Of a DNA stretch of 64,000 bases, positions 51,323 to 60,307 are shown piece by piece. The position numbers and the translations under genes were made by a program. Below the pieces are notes generated by a model. The model saw only the letters and a program-made list of their open reading frames with translations, was not told the origin of the DNA and made no database searches. Positions within the stretch are counted from its first letter, which is position 1. Each line of letters starts with the position of its first letter. The stretch comes from Sciscionella marina DSM 45152. Its GTDB lineage: Bacteria > Actinomycetota > Actinomycetes > Mycobacteriales > Pseudonocardiaceae. The stretch lies in assembly GCF_000379465.1 (NCBI RefSeq), contig NZ_KB905392.1, positions 716,869 through 780,868 on the forward strand, given 5' to 3'.

Positions 51323-51874
51323 ATGCTATCGGACTCACTGATTTCCCCTGCCGTACCAATCGAGGACGCGAGTCGCCATGCGCGGCTGAGTCTTACTGCG
51401 AAAGGTCCGTCGACCGGATACGTCGATGGCGCCTGGTGTCCAGGCTCGCGCGATCTTGCTGTCGAACTGCCGGTTCTCGCCACCAGGATCGCCGACCGGT
51501 TTTGGCCGGTCGCCAAGGTGTGCTTCGCGCTCGCCTCATGGAACCAGGTGCCGGCACGCCTGGATATCGACGGACGCACCGTTCGGCTTTCCGGCCTGCA
51601 TTCACAGAGTGAGCACGTGATCGATCTGTTCGGCCCCGAGCGTCAGCGGCTGCGCCTTCTCGTCATTCCCCCAGAGGCGAGCCAAGAAGCCGGCGATATC
51701 GCGATGCGGCTCGTCGTCGATCGGCAAAACCTCTCCTCGCCTCGGCAAATCCTTGCCGTCAGTGGCGCTTTCTACGTGGATGCCGCCTCGCACATTGAGA
51801 GTGCGCTCGACCGCTGGGAAACCGACGGAGGAAGCCGCGAGACGAGCGCACATCAGACAGCGCATCGATCATGA
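51323..51874 (+). CDS. DUF5994 family protein, copy 1
   Basis: 183 aa. Family signature GPSTGYVDGAWCPGSRDL near residues 30-48, then FWPVAKVCFALASWNQVP, DGRTVRLSGLHSQSEHVIDLFGP and RLRLLVIPPEAS. Here the usual WWPRS reads WCPGS. Function unknown; the family is confined to actinobacteria and is often seen near GAF-ANTAR proteins. GGGAG is 8 nt before ATG 51323. The stop overlaps a downstream ATG (ATGA 51871-51874) as in copy 3, but the frame beyond it is not a recognisable protein. Confidence 0.82.
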   Translation: MLSDSLISPAVPIEDASRHARLSLTAKGPSTGYVDGAWCPGSRDLAVELPVLATRIADRFWPVAKVCFALASWNQVPARLDIDGRTVRLSGLHSQSEHVIDLFGPERQRLRLLVIPPEASQEAGDIAMRLVVDRQNLSSPRQILAVSGAFYVDAASHIESALDRWETDGGSRETSAHQTAHRS

Positions 51875-52058
51875 CACTGCATCGCAGCATTTCCGCTTCT
51901 TCGGCGCTCCCGCCCTATCTCGGGGGCAGCCTGAACCCTGTCGCCGATGAAACGAGGCTTGCCGAGGAGACTTCGCCGAGACGCATCCCTTGTCGGATTC
52001 GGTTCCTTCGTCCTCGGTACTGCCGCGAGGCCGTCTCGCCCCCTGTCGGCTCACACTC

Positions 52059-52235
52059 TCAGAGCCGCTGGTGAACGGATGGTTCCGGGGCGATAGGCGG
52101 GGCCAGAAACTGCACGAGGAACGCACCAGCCCGCTTGCCAGGACTGAATTCCCCGGTCCGATCGGGCCGTTCGACAGCCGGATGACTGAACACGACCGCC
52201 GTGACCGTCGAATACTGGTTTGTGTTTTCGTTCAT
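52059..52235 (-). CDS. Small 58-aa protein with strong ribosome binding site
   Basis: MNENTNQYSTVTAVVFSHP begins at ATG 52235, with GGAGGA 5 nt upstream, one of the best initiation sites in this region. The rest (ERPDRTGEFSPGKRAGAFLVQFLAPP) is soluble and proline-containing. No family recognised. Flanked by about 180 and 370 bp without other genes. Confidence 0.5.
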   Translation of the reverse strand: MNENTNQYSTVTAVVFSHPAVERPDRTGEFSPGKRAGAFLVQFLAPPIAPEPSVHQRL

Positions 52236-52605
52236 GGAAATCCTCCAGAGAAGTATTGATCGTGAGGCTGGGTAGGGATGCTTGGCCACGCCCGCGGGCA
52301 ACCAGCAACTGGATCCCGGTCGGCTCTTCCGTTGACGACGAACCCGAACCGCGCTTACAGGCCATCATGAAACCCGGGCCGCACCGAAACGGGCTGGCCC
52401 AGTTAAGAAATCCGCACCCGGACAACCGGACCTTCGATCAGCAAACCGACGAGACGATCCGATCCCGGAGCGAGACAATGAAATCCTCGATATTCACTGT
52501 ACTCCACCACGGCCACGCGCGGTTCGATCCGTGCGACAAGATCGATACCAGCCCGTAGAGAACGACAGGAGTGTTATTCGCCGCTACGGGTTCCCTCACC
52601 GGGAA
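52236..52605. other. Region without a supported gene
   Basis: About 370 bp. Nothing convincing on either strand beyond the upstream region of the small gene ending at 52059. Confidence 0.4.
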
Positions 52606-52890
52606 TCACGAACGGTGCCCCCGTTCGATCTCGTGCCCGAACTGGCTTTCGAGGATATCGAGTACCGATCCGATACCGGCTTGCACGGTCTCGAGCATGT
52701 CGTACAGGTCTCTGACGCCCTCGCCTGCCGCATGGTCCCACGCCTGTCGCAGGTCCACGGCGACTGACGTCACGGCCTCAGCGGCTTCCTTGCATTCCCG
52801 GCGGTCGAGGTACTGCGCCAGCAGTATCAGCCTCTGTTCCAGCCCGCAGGCACTGCTGTCCGCAACCGGCCGTGCGTCGTCGCTCGTCAC
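52606..52890 (-). CDS. Hypothetical 94-aa helical protein
   Basis: Starts at GTG 52890 after a weak GAGGA. The sequence (LEQRLILLAQYLDRRECKEAAEAVTSVAVDLRQAWDHAA, VRDLYDMLETVQAGIGSVLDILESQF) predicts three amphipathic helices and has normal amino acid balance, unlike the shadow frames around it. No family recognised. Confidence 0.45.
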   Translation of the reverse strand: MTSDDARPVADSSACGLEQRLILLAQYLDRRECKEAAEAVTSVAVDLRQAWDHAAGEGVRDLYDMLETVQAGIGSVLDILESQFGHEIERGHRS

Positions 52891-53303
52891 AAGTCCTCAT
52901 CGTACTCCCACCCGTAATCAGGCACCCCGATCGAGCCGCCTCTCACGACAGAGGACGCCGCGATACCTCCCGGACTATCGGGCAAAGCCGGTACAGCCGA
53001 GTTTTCCTTTCAAGGCAACCGCGTTCCCGGGTGAAAACCACCTTCGCGCCCCCACTCGGCGCGGCTACGGGCGACTGCGACGCTTCCGGTATGGGGAGTT
53101 GCATCGGTTTCACCTAGCTGTCCTTCGGCATTACCCTGCTCGTTGCGGCTGATCGAAAGCGAGACCGGATGGCTCGAGGGATCAGCAGGGCGAAGGCGTG
53201 CGGGATCGCCGGTGTTCGGCCCGGTACCGGCGAGCGGCGGCAAGGTTGCACCGCACGGTACTGTCCGCCGTCGCGCGTCCGAGGTGTCGGTTGCTCGTGA
53301 GGT

Positions 53304-53486
53304 TCACTCGGAGGGCTTCCGGATGATCTGCTCGATACCGCGCAACCGGTCTGCGATGTCGACGAGTGCGGCGAGTTGCGCCAAAGCGCGCTTCTGTTCT
53401 GGCGAGTCGCTGGAGCGACGCCCCTGTGTCAGATCTGCGAGCAGCTCATGAGCCACGTCGCTCGGAGCCGCTCCCTGTTGAGTCAT
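53304..53486 (-). CDS. Hypothetical 60-aa helical protein
   Basis: MTQQGAAPSDVAHELLADLT at the start, then RSSDSPEQKRALAQLAALVDIADRLRGIEQII. Two helices with heptad-like Leu/Ile/Ala pattern suggest a small oligomer or regulator. No clear ribosome binding site; TAGACT 9 nt upstream may be a -10 of a leaderless message. Divergent from the desaturase gene. Confidence 0.45.
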   Translation of the reverse strand: MTQQGAAPSDVAHELLADLTQGRRSSDSPEQKRALAQLAALVDIADRLRGIEQIIRKPSE

Positions 53487-53628
53487 ACCGAAAGTCTACA
53501 CACGGAACCGGCAGTGACCTGATGGAAACCGGGCTGGTTGCCAGCAGCCGACCATCATGTCATTCTTGGAGAGTCACCCCAGACCCCGGTGTCCGGAAAT
53601 ACGATGGATCCAGGGAACGGTGGTTGTC

Positions 53629-54669
53629 ATGTCCGCAGTCGATACGGACCCCGCTGTCCGCGCACCCGCCGAAGTACGCGGCGACTATGCGAAACTGTCC
53701 ACGGTCATTCGTGATGCCGGTTTGTTGGACCGGCGCCTCGTCTACTACACGGTGAAGGTCGTGCTCAATCTGCTGGTCTTCGCTGCCGGCTGGGTCGCGT
53801 TCGCGTTCATCGGAGACTCGTGGTGGCAGTTGCTGGTCGCCGTGTTCTTCGCGGTGATGTTCGCTCAGTTGTCCTTCATCGGTCACGACGCTGGACACCG
53901 GCAGGTTTTCCGGACCGGCAAAGCCAACGATACGCTCGGCCGGGCACATGGCGGTCTGGTCGGGCTGAGCTATATCTGGTGGATCGACCAGCACAACCGC
54001 CACCACGCCAACCCGAACCACGAACAGAACGATCCCGATCTCGACATCGCGGTCATCGCCTTCACCGGCGCACAAAGCGGAGCTAAACGCGGCTTGCCAC
54101 GGATGATCGCGAAACACCAAGCCGTCTTGTTCTTCCCCTTGCTTTTGCTGGAGGGGATCAGCCTGCACCTGTCCAGCGTGCAGACCTTGCTGCGGAATAA
54201 AACCAGGTACCGCAGACTCGAGCTTTGCTTGCTTTTCGGTCATTTCGCCGTTTACCTTGCCGCGGTTTTCCTGGTGCTCTCGCCGCTGACGGCCGTGGTG
54301 TTCATCCTGATACACCAGTGCCTCTGGGGCTTGTACATGGGCTGTTCGTTTGCCCCAGGGCACAAGGGGATGCCTACCATCGGTGCGGGGCAGCGCATCG
54401 ACTTCCTACGCAAACAGGTCCTCACGTCGCGCAACATACGGGGAAACGTGTTCGTCGACTTTGTCCTTGGCGGACTGAACTACCAGATCGAGCACCATCT
54501 GTTCCCGACGATGGCGCGGCCGAACCTACGCAAGGCACAACCGCTGGTCCGGGAATTCTGTACACAACAAGGTATCGACTACGCACAATGCGGATGGCTA
54601 CGCACCTACGGATATGTTCTGCAACATCTGCACGCGGTCAGCGCCCCATTGCGAACGGCCAGTCAGTGA
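53629..54669 (+). CDS. Membrane fatty acid desaturase (acyl-lipid/acyl-CoA type)
   Basis: 346 aa. The three histidine boxes that bind the di-iron centre are HDAGH (86-90), HNRHH (122-126) and QIEHH (286-290); the Gln in the third box is the mark of front-end (delta-6-like) and related bacterial desaturases. Hydrophobic pairs lie around residues 45-85 and 180-235. It introduces a cis double bond into membrane acyl chains, typically as a response to cold or membrane stress. Start ATG 53629. Its stop overlaps the GTG of the following GAF-ANTAR gene (GTGA), linking lipid desaturation to a sensory RNA-binding protein. Confidence 0.92.
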   Translation: MSAVDTDPAVRAPAEVRGDYAKLSTVIRDAGLLDRRLVYYTVKVVLNLLVFAAGWVAFAFIGDSWWQLLVAVFFAVMFAQLSFIGHDAGHRQVFRTGKANDTLGRAHGGLVGLSYIWWIDQHNRHHANPNHEQNDPDLDIAVIAFTGAQSGAKRGLPRMIAKHQAVLFFPLLLLEGISLHLSSVQTLLRNKTRYRRLELCLLFGHFAVYLAAVFLVLSPLTAVVFILIHQCLWGLYMGCSFAPGHKGMPTIGAGQRIDFLRKQVLTSRNIRGNVFVDFVLGGLNYQIEHHLFPTMARPNLRKAQPLVREFCTQQGIDYAQCGWLRTYGYVLQHLHAVSAPLRTASQ

Positions 54670-55412
54670 TCCCGCACCGAGAGCCAGACGCAGAGCTCAC
54701 CGAACTGCGAGGGGCCGTACTGGCCGCGATGGCCGACCCTGCGGGAGGGGGCGAAGCAGTGTTCCGGATCTGCCACGCCGGTGTGGAGATGCTGCCCGTG
54801 GACGGGGCATCGATCTCCGCGGTACGTGACGGTGCCGAACGCGAAACTCTCTACGCCACCGACGAAATCATCGCCAGAGTGGAATCCCTCCAATTCACAC
54901 TCGGCGAAGGCCCCTGCCACGAAGCATGCGCCAGCCGCCGGCCCGTACTGGTGCCCGACCTGTCGATTGCCCCACAGACCAGGTGGCCTGTATTCGTCTC
55001 GGAAATCGACGGCTTGCCGATCGGAGCCATCTATGCTTTCCCTATCCAGTACGGTGCGGTCGACATCGGCGTACTCGACCTCTATCGGCGACACATCGGG
55101 TGGCTGACCGACACCGAACTGAACACCGCGCTGCAGATCGTCGATCTGGCAGCGGGTGCTCTGCTGGGTGCACAATCGGAGACGGTGCACGACACAGACG
55201 GCCGCGGGTTGAAAGTCTGGCTGGCTCCGTTGCCGCGTAACCGGGCCGAGATCCACCAGGCCACCGGGATCCTGGTAGCTGCCCTCGGTATACCGGCCGA
55301 GCAGGCCCTCGCGCGGCTGCGCAGCTATGCTTTCACGACGGACAGCGTGGTAGAGGACATCGCCAACGACATCGTGAACCGGCGAACCGAACCGGTCGTG
55401 TTCGACACGTGA
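54666..55412 (+). CDS. GAF-ANTAR protein coupled to the desaturase
   Basis: 248 aa from GTG 54666. GAF domain at about 15-165 (CHAGVEMLPVDGASISAVRDG, LQFTLGEGPCHEACASRRPVLVPDLS, IGAIYAFPIQYGAVDIGVLDLY) and a C-terminal ANTAR helix bundle (NRAEIHQATGILVAALGIPAEQALARLRSYAF). ANTAR domains bind two-hairpin RNA motifs and prevent transcription termination. GAF senses a small molecule or redox state. The 4-base overlap with the desaturase gene argues for a shared message and stress-linked role. Confidence 0.87.
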   Translation: MIPHREPDAELTELRGAVLAAMADPAGGGEAVFRICHAGVEMLPVDGASISAVRDGAERETLYATDEIIARVESLQFTLGEGPCHEACASRRPVLVPDLSIAPQTRWPVFVSEIDGLPIGAIYAFPIQYGAVDIGVLDLYRRHIGWLTDTELNTALQIVDLAAGALLGAQSETVHDTDGRGLKVWLAPLPRNRAEIHQATGILVAALGIPAEQALARLRSYAFTTDSVVEDIANDIVNRRTEPVVFDT

Positions 55413-55460
55413 ATACCAAGGCAGCCTGATATACCGCCGGCAGGCGGGAGGACATGCACG

Positions 55461-56225
55461 ATGACCGATCCGTCCCTCAGGGACACCGCAAGAGAAACAC
55501 GACTGCTACAGAGCTTCGTCCACATAGCCGACACCCTCGTCGACGACTATGACGTCGACGACGTACTGCATGAGCTCACCGAGGTATGCGTTGATGTCTT
55601 GGACACCACAGCGGTCGGGCTGATGCTCGCCGACCAGCGCGGTGGCCTCCAGACATTGGCCGCTTCGTCAGAGAAGGCCAGGCTGCTCGAACTGTTCCAG
55701 ATCGCCGCGAACGAGGGCCCCTGCCTGGAATGTTTTCGCAGTGGCGATCCGGTGCTCGTAGACAATATCGCCGAGTACACGAGCCGCTGGCCACAGTTCG
55801 CCCCGACCGCGCTGAAACGTGATTTTCACTCCGCGCATTCGATCCCGCTTCGGCTGCGTGGAAAGACCATCGGATCGCTGAACCTGTTCGGTCAACGCCC
55901 CGGTTCACCTGGTGAACAGGACCTCAAGGTGGCCCGCGCGCTTGCCGACACCGCCACGATCGGCATCCTCCACGAACGCACCATCCACCGCAACGAGGCA
56001 CTGACCGAACAGCTCCAGACCGCGCTGAACAGCCGGATCAGCATCGAACAGGCCAAAGGCGTACTCGCACACGCCAGCGGGCTCGACATGGACCAAGCAT
56101 TCCAGCGCCTGCGCCAGTACGCCCGCCGCACCAACAACCCGCTCAGTCGCGTCGCCAACCAACTCACGGAAGGTATCCTGCGGCCGGATCAGATCCTCGG
56201 CCCGCAAGCCTCACGAAGATCCTGA
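55461..56225 (+). CDS. GAF-ANTAR protein
   Basis: 254 aa. GAF at about 20-165 (LHELTEVCVDVLDTTAVGLMLAD, NEGPCLECFRSGDPVLVDNI, HSIPLRLRGKTIGSLNLFG) and a canonical ANTAR domain (LQTALNSRISIEQAKGVLAHASGLDMDQAFQRLRQYARR). It follows the previous GAF-ANTAR gene after 48 nt with its own GGGAGG. The ERGPCLECF cysteine pair (NEGPCLECF) is common in this GAF subgroup and could respond to redox changes. Probably an antiterminator; target RNAs not identified here. Confidence 0.9.
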   Translation: MTDPSLRDTARETRLLQSFVHIADTLVDDYDVDDVLHELTEVCVDVLDTTAVGLMLADQRGGLQTLAASSEKARLLELFQIAANEGPCLECFRSGDPVLVDNIAEYTSRWPQFAPTALKRDFHSAHSIPLRLRGKTIGSLNLFGQRPGSPGEQDLKVARALADTATIGILHERTIHRNEALTEQLQTALNSRISIEQAKGVLAHASGLDMDQAFQRLRQYARRTNNPLSRVANQLTEGILRPDQILGPQASRRS

Positions 56226-56399
56226 TCTCGTAACGAACACCGACCTGATTCGAAATTCGATCGCGAGCCCTGTCCCACTCTCATTTCGAACATAACGATT
56301 CAGACGGATCTTGCTTGTATGCGAGGCAAAACGTCCTGCTCCGCAGTCAGCCCTGGCGGAAATCGCAGGCGGAAATTGAGCGCGGCCACTACGCTCAGG

Positions 56400-57000
56400 G
56401 TCCGCTGGTCACGAACGCGGCGCGCACTGGCGGGAAACCCATGACCGCAAGGCCTTCAGCGGCGTGCCCGACGAAGACGATCACAGAAGGAAAGCAGCCG
56501 TTGCCGGGCTGCGGTGGTCGTGTGGAACTCGTGCGAGCGCGGGTAGCTCTTTGGTGCTGTCGGTGATCGCGTGTTCGATACAGCCGATGCCGTGTCCGGC
56601 GAAGGAGTCTTCGCGCGGGTGAGTAACGCGGCACCGGCGGGACCTTGCTCGTCAGGCAGAATCCCGGCGTAGGCCGGAGGTCATGGTCGGCAACGGCGGC
56701 GCGAACGTAGTCGTAGCCGATGCATCCTTTTCTGGATGGAGCGTTCACTGCGGCCCAGGGGGCGCCATCCGCCGCCGTCGGAGATCTTGTGGATCTCTTC
56801 ACATCGAGGTGCACCAGCTCGTTCGCGGCGGACAGTCGCGCTCCGGCACCAGCACTGCGATCAGGGGGCACAGGCGACAACACCGTGACAGGGCAGTATC
56901 CGGCTGATCATGCGCTCGGGGCACCTGTTTCGCCCGCGATCCACGCCGGGCGACGTCGGTAGGGAGTCCGGCAGGCCAGCCTGCGCCTCGCCCCGGGGGC
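56400..57000 (-). mobile_element. Decayed IS481-family transposase
   Basis: Leftward, the three frames together spell an IS481 transposase: PERMISRILPCHGVV (end of the second helix-turn-helix), ELVHLDVK and then KISDGGGWRPLGR (start of the DDE domain), GYDYVRAAV, AYAGILPDEQGPAGAALLTRA and FAGHGIGCIEHAITDS. At least three frameshifts and stops interrupt it. Terminal inverted repeats and target duplications are no longer evident, so the limits are approximate. Confidence 0.7.
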
Positions 57001-57295
57001 GGCGTGCGTCGCGACAAGGGCCCCGCCCGATCGCCCCTCCTTGCCCCCGAGGTCAATCCTTACCCCGGGAGCCGGATGTTGCGGTGCACGTGTCGAGCTT
57101 CTCGAAGTGCTGGAAAGCCCTGCGTGATGGGCAGACCGGTCGAGCCGAATCGTGCCATTCCTGACCGTTCTCGAGCACGGCTTTCCGAACGTTCACTGCC
57201 GCCCGCCGGTGTCTGAAGCCGTGTCTCTCCGCCTGGTGGCGATTCGATCGCGCCCCGTCGCGGGACCTGCCCCTGCGGCGAGAGAAGATGTGTTG
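57001..57295. other. Region without a supported gene
   Basis: Possibly includes the eroded 5' end of the IS481 element, but no helix-turn-helix can be read with confidence. Confidence 0.35.
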
Positions 57296-57643
57296 CTACT
57301 CCACCGGGTCGGCGGCCACGACCTCCCAAGCGTCTGCCGGCACCGTGCGTGTCACGACGAACCGCATGCCACCTTCGGCGCCGTGTGTGGCGTGCAAGAC
57401 CTTGTCTCGCAGGTATTGGGCAGCATCCAGGTCCAAAAACAACCGGCACTCTTGCCCGGCACGCAACTGCAACGTTCTCGGCGGCACTGCGCGTACCACT
57501 TCGAGGTCAACGCCTTCTAAGCGATCGACGTCGCTGCGCGGGATGGTCGGCACCCGGATGTGGAGACCCCCGTGCGCGGGAGTTTCACCCGCCGAAATAA
57601 GATCGCGGATCACATCCATCGCCTGCCTGGTTATTTTGAGCAT
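57296..57643 (-). CDS. HesB/IscA-like (Fe-S biogenesis domain) protein
   Basis: About 115 aa. MLKITRQAMDVIRDLISAGET, GLHIRVPTI, LEVVRAVPPRTLQLRAGQECRLFLDLDAAQYLRDKVLHA and GGMRFVV follow the fold of HesB/YadR/IscA-like proteins. The three conserved cysteines of true A-type scaffold proteins are absent (only one Cys is seen), so it is more likely the actinobacterial iron-sulphur-like branch of unknown role. ATG 57643 is used; GTG 57649 with GGAAAGG 4 nt upstream is an equally good start. Confidence 0.7.
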   Translation of the reverse strand: MLKITRQAMDVIRDLISAGETPAHGGLHIRVPTIPRSDVDRLEGVDLEVVRAVPPRTLQLRAGQECRLFLDLDAAQYLRDKVLHATHGAEGGMRFVVTRTVPADAWEVVAADPVE

Positions 57644-57649
57644 ATTCAC

Positions 57650-57921
57650 TCAGCCTTTCCCGGACGCACATTCGGTTTGACACTTGCTATCGCCCCACTC
57701 TTCCAGCGTACTCACCAAGAACTAGCAGCGTTGCCCTCTGGTTCGAATGGGCACATCGGCACGAGTCACAGCTTTTTGAGACCGGCGCGAAAAGCACACA
57801 TCCGGATTCAGGTCCGATGGATTCGTTTTGTCCGCCCACGCTCAGTTCACCACAAGAGTCCGGGGATCTGGTCAACTGCTTGGTGCATCCGGAGAGGTTT
57901 CGGCGCATGAGGATCCTCAGG
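57650..57921. other. Region without a supported gene
   Basis: About 270 bp, lower in G+C than the rest of the window. It holds the upstream region of the HesB-like gene and nothing else that I can support. Confidence 0.35.
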
Positions 57922-58092
57922 TCACTGTCGACGTGCACTGGTGAGCGTGTGGCGTCTGACAATGCCGATCGTGGTCGTGGCGGCGAATATCACCGTCCCG
58001 ACGGCCAGCAACCAGACCAGTCCCTTGGCAAGCGCTCCGACAACGATCAGCACGACGCTCAGTGTCAAGACGATGAAAAGGACGATAATCAC
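57922..58092 (-). CDS. Small hydrophobic membrane protein (56 aa)
   Basis: From GTG 58092 the product reads VIIVLFIVLTLSVVLIVVGA, then LAKGLVWLLAVGTVIFAATT and a basic tail (GIVRRHTLTSARRQ). Two membrane helices with a short turn, positive end inside. AGGAGG lies 10 nt upstream. It resembles the small hydrophobic proteins found in stress clusters of actinomycetes (pattern LAKxLxWLLxxG). Function unknown. Confidence 0.55.
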   Translation of the reverse strand: MIIVLFIVLTLSVVLIVVGALAKGLVWLLAVGTVIFAATTTIGIVRRHTLTSARRQ

Positions 58093-58454
58093 CGCAACTC
58101 AGCCTCCTGGATCGGTGGGCAGGTTTACATCGGCGATCTGCTCGATGCCGCCGGGGTCCGGGGCGATACCTTGAGGATACCCCGAAGTCGCACGGTGCGG
58201 GGCGAAGAGAAGAACAGCCGAGCGGCGAAGCTGAGCTCGACGGGTGCACCTCGGGTCCGGACACTGCTTCGTCCAGAGCGCGTGACAGGCGTTATTCTTG
58301 TCACCGGGCGGTCAATCGCAGGGCGGGGCGCCGCGAAACGGTCCTCGCCAACGAAAGACCGGTCGCTATTCTGCCCGTGCCGAACGGCGCGCTGTGCGTC
58401 GCGTGCGCGCAGGATGCTCTCCAGGATTTCTCCGCTGAAAGATGAGGCGACAGT
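58093..58454. other. Region without a supported gene
   Basis: About 360 bp of divergent upstream DNA between the small hydrophobic protein and the gene at 58455. No clear promoter or symmetric element found. Confidence 0.35.
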
Positions 58455-58808
58455 ATGACAATTATCGACAACGGGGCTGAGCCGGAGTCGTCTGTGGCAT
58501 CGGCGGCTGCCACTTTTGCGACCGGACAGGACCGCGGGGCCACCCACGGCACGGGAACGATGCCTGTAGTGCCGCTGACGGGAATGAGCGCACAGTTGTG
58601 GACAGTCGCGCTCATCGCCGGACGGCTCACCGAGGCGTTGGATCAGTTGCGCGCCGGATCCTCGGGCAAACGGTTGTCCGGTCCGGATCCGGTGCTCGTC
58701 GCGCCGGACCGAACCGCGGCATACGCTCTCAGCGGCGGCACAGAGTGTGCCTTCGACATTCTTGCGACAGGTTCGCATCCACCGACCTCGAGGTTGTGGA
58801 GCCGATGA
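58455..58808 (+). CDS. Hypothetical 117-aa protein
   Basis: MTIIDNGAEPESSVASAAAT at the start; a Gly/Thr-rich N-terminal part, one helix (QLWTVALIAGRLTEALDQLRAG), then PDPVLVAPDRTAAYALSGGTECAFDIL. Not recognised. The ATGA overlap with the following gene (58805-58808) supports translation of both. Start signal is weak (GAGGCG 6 nt upstream). Confidence 0.4.
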   Translation: MTIIDNGAEPESSVASAAATFATGQDRGATHGTGTMPVVPLTGMSAQLWTVALIAGRLTEALDQLRAGSSGKRLSGPDPVLVAPDRTAAYALSGGTECAFDILATGSHPPTSRLWSR

Positions 58809-58993
58809 CCGGATTCTTCATGAATTTCGGCCTCGATTCGATCGGGCAGAAGCAAGGTGAATCCGACCGGATCGAGCGCTATCGAGCCGCGCGTACCGTT
58901 GCGGCCGGCTCCATCGATGCGGCCGACTGCGCACTGCTACTCGAGCTACTGGGCCTGGAGCCGAAGGATGGTTTCACTGTCCGGGATCGGTGA
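58805..58993 (+). CDS. Hypothetical 62-aa protein
   Basis: Begins MTGFFMNFGLDSIGQKQGES, then DRIERYRAARTVAAGSIDAADCALLLELLGLEPKDG. The helical, acidic/basic balanced sequence looks like a true small protein. Its ATG overlaps the stop of the previous gene by 4 bases, with GGAG 3 nt before it. No family recognised. Confidence 0.45.
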   Translation: MTGFFMNFGLDSIGQKQGESDRIERYRAARTVAAGSIDAADCALLLELLGLEPKDGFTVRDR

Positions 58994-59149
58994 TTCGGTG
59001 GCGCGGTAGGTCGAGCGGGCTAGCAGGCGATGCGGCGGCGACGCCCGGCTCCCCCTGCTTCGATGGTGAATCGAACTCCGTATACGGCCGACCGACCGGT
59101 CCCTGGCGGTGGCTGGTCGGACACGTGTGCGCCGTGGTGAACGCTGGTT

Positions 59150-59662
59150 TCACCGGTGGCCTGTGCCGGGCATCCCATTCACGCTGTGCCGGCCCGCGGT
59201 AAGGGCCTCTCCAGAGTCACTGTCCAGTACGCCGTTGCTGGCGAGGATGTCTTCTGCGCTCGTCGTGTGATTGGCGACTGCGCTCGCGCGCAGCACCGCA
59301 TGCGCTGTGCCACGGTGTACGGTCGGCGGCACTACGAGCAATCGCAATCGTCGTGCACTCGCCCCGAGCAGGACGACGGTATGCGAATCCAGTGACCGGA
59401 CGTCGACGAGCCGTACATTTTGGCCGTCGACGTCAGCCTGTGGTGGGACCGGTGCCCACATACTGGCGTGATAATGGACTTGGCCGGGAGAGCCGAACCG
59501 CGATCGGATCGCTGCGGCAAGCGTTTCCAATTCGGTGACAAGGTCCGTCGATCGTGGCCACCAGCCACCGCCGAGCTGACCGTGGGCACTCCCGAATGGC
59601 CGCAAGCAGAGTCGCGCCCTCTGCCGGTTTTCTCGCTGTCCCGGGATTTTCTGGTCCTTCAC
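59150..59662 (-). CDS. DUF5994 family protein, copy 2 (divergent)
   Basis: 170 aa from GTG 59662 (GAGGA 3 nt upstream). The signature is partly worn: GGGWWPRSTDLVTELETLAAA, VHYHASMWAPVP, DGQNVRLVDVRSLDSHTVVLLG and RRLRLLVVPPTV still match copies 1 and 3 in order, but the GYVDG before WWPRS is lost. The gene is in opposite orientation to the others and lacks the 28-bp upstream element in a recognisable form. It may be functional or on the way to decay. Confidence 0.68.
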   Translation of the reverse strand: MKDQKIPGQRENRQRARLCLRPFGSAHGQLGGGWWPRSTDLVTELETLAAAIRSRFGSPGQVHYHASMWAPVPPQADVDGQNVRLVDVRSLDSHTVVLLGASARRLRLLVVPPTVHRGTAHAVLRASAVANHTTSAEDILASNGVLDSDSGEALTAGRHSVNGMPGTGHR

Positions 59663-59800
59663 GATTCCTCGGATGATTCCGTTGTCCGGTATGCGGTTCG
59701 TCGCCCGATGGCAGCAGCGGTAACGCTGAGAACCTGCTCATCGAGCCGGGAACGACGATGAGGTTGCTCCGATGACATGTATCTCCAGCCGGAAGGCAAA

Positions 59801-59959
59801 TCACCGGACATGCTCGGGGATCTTGTCCAGTGCTTCCAATACCGCCACAGCGGCGTTTCGTGCCGTGTCGGGATTGATGCCCGGCTGCGCGAGCAGCGCC
59901 ACCCTGACGAGATCCACGCGCCGATCGTAGTGTGAAACGAAGTGCGATTCGACATTCAT
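59801..59959 (-). CDS. Hypothetical 52-aa protein
   Basis: MNVESHFVSHYDRRVDLVRV at the start, then ALLAQPGINPDTARNAAVAVLEALDKIPEH. AAAGGAT lies 5 nt before ATG 59959. Two helices predicted. No family recognised. Same strand as DUF5994 copy 2, 138 bp upstream of it. Confidence 0.5.
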   Translation of the reverse strand: MNVESHFVSHYDRRVDLVRVALLAQPGINPDTARNAAVAVLEALDKIPEHVR

Positions 59960-60203
59960 GACGATCCTTTCCGGACGACTGAGGTGCTGATCCCGGGCGC
60001 AGCAGAGCTGGAGTGCGGTCGAGTTTCGTACGGCCCGCGAGGGCGAGGTGGCAAGCATGGCCCGCAATGAGAAATCGCCTCCCGGGTGTCGGGGATGCGC
60101 GGCAGAATGCCGCGATCCGTCACGCCGGGGTCCAGGGCGATAAACACAGCATACGCCGCGCGGTGCCGATGCGCCTGCCCCGCTCGATGCGATCGCGGCA
60201 GGC
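59960..60203. other. Divergent upstream region without a supported gene
   Basis: Between the 52-aa gene and the DUF5994 copy 3 promoter element. Nothing further supported. Confidence 0.35.
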
Positions 60204-60231
60204 GTAGTGTCGGTGGTGTCGAGAGTTCTCC
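60204..60231 (+). promoter_or_regulatory. 28-bp element shared by two DUF5994 genes (copy 2)
   Basis: GTAGTGTCGGTGGTGTCG followed by AGAGTTCTCC, 25 of 28 positions equal to 51230-51257. It lies 76 bp before the DUF5994 start at 60308. Confidence 0.6.
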
Positions 60232-60307
60232 GTATATCGGCTACCGAGCCGGTGTCGTTTTCGACGAGGTACCGAACCGATCGATACCGATCGGGGAGGG
60301 AGTCGAA

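Noticed and set aside
51871..52074. 67-codon frame starting in ATGA overlap with DUF5994 copy 1
   Set aside because: The overlap mimics the DUF5994-slipin link of copy 3, but the encoded sequence has no membrane segment or family likeness and ends in low-quality sequence; kept only as a note.
56315..56566. 83-codon plus-strand frame
   Set aside because: Overlaps the IS481 relic and has no supporting start signal.
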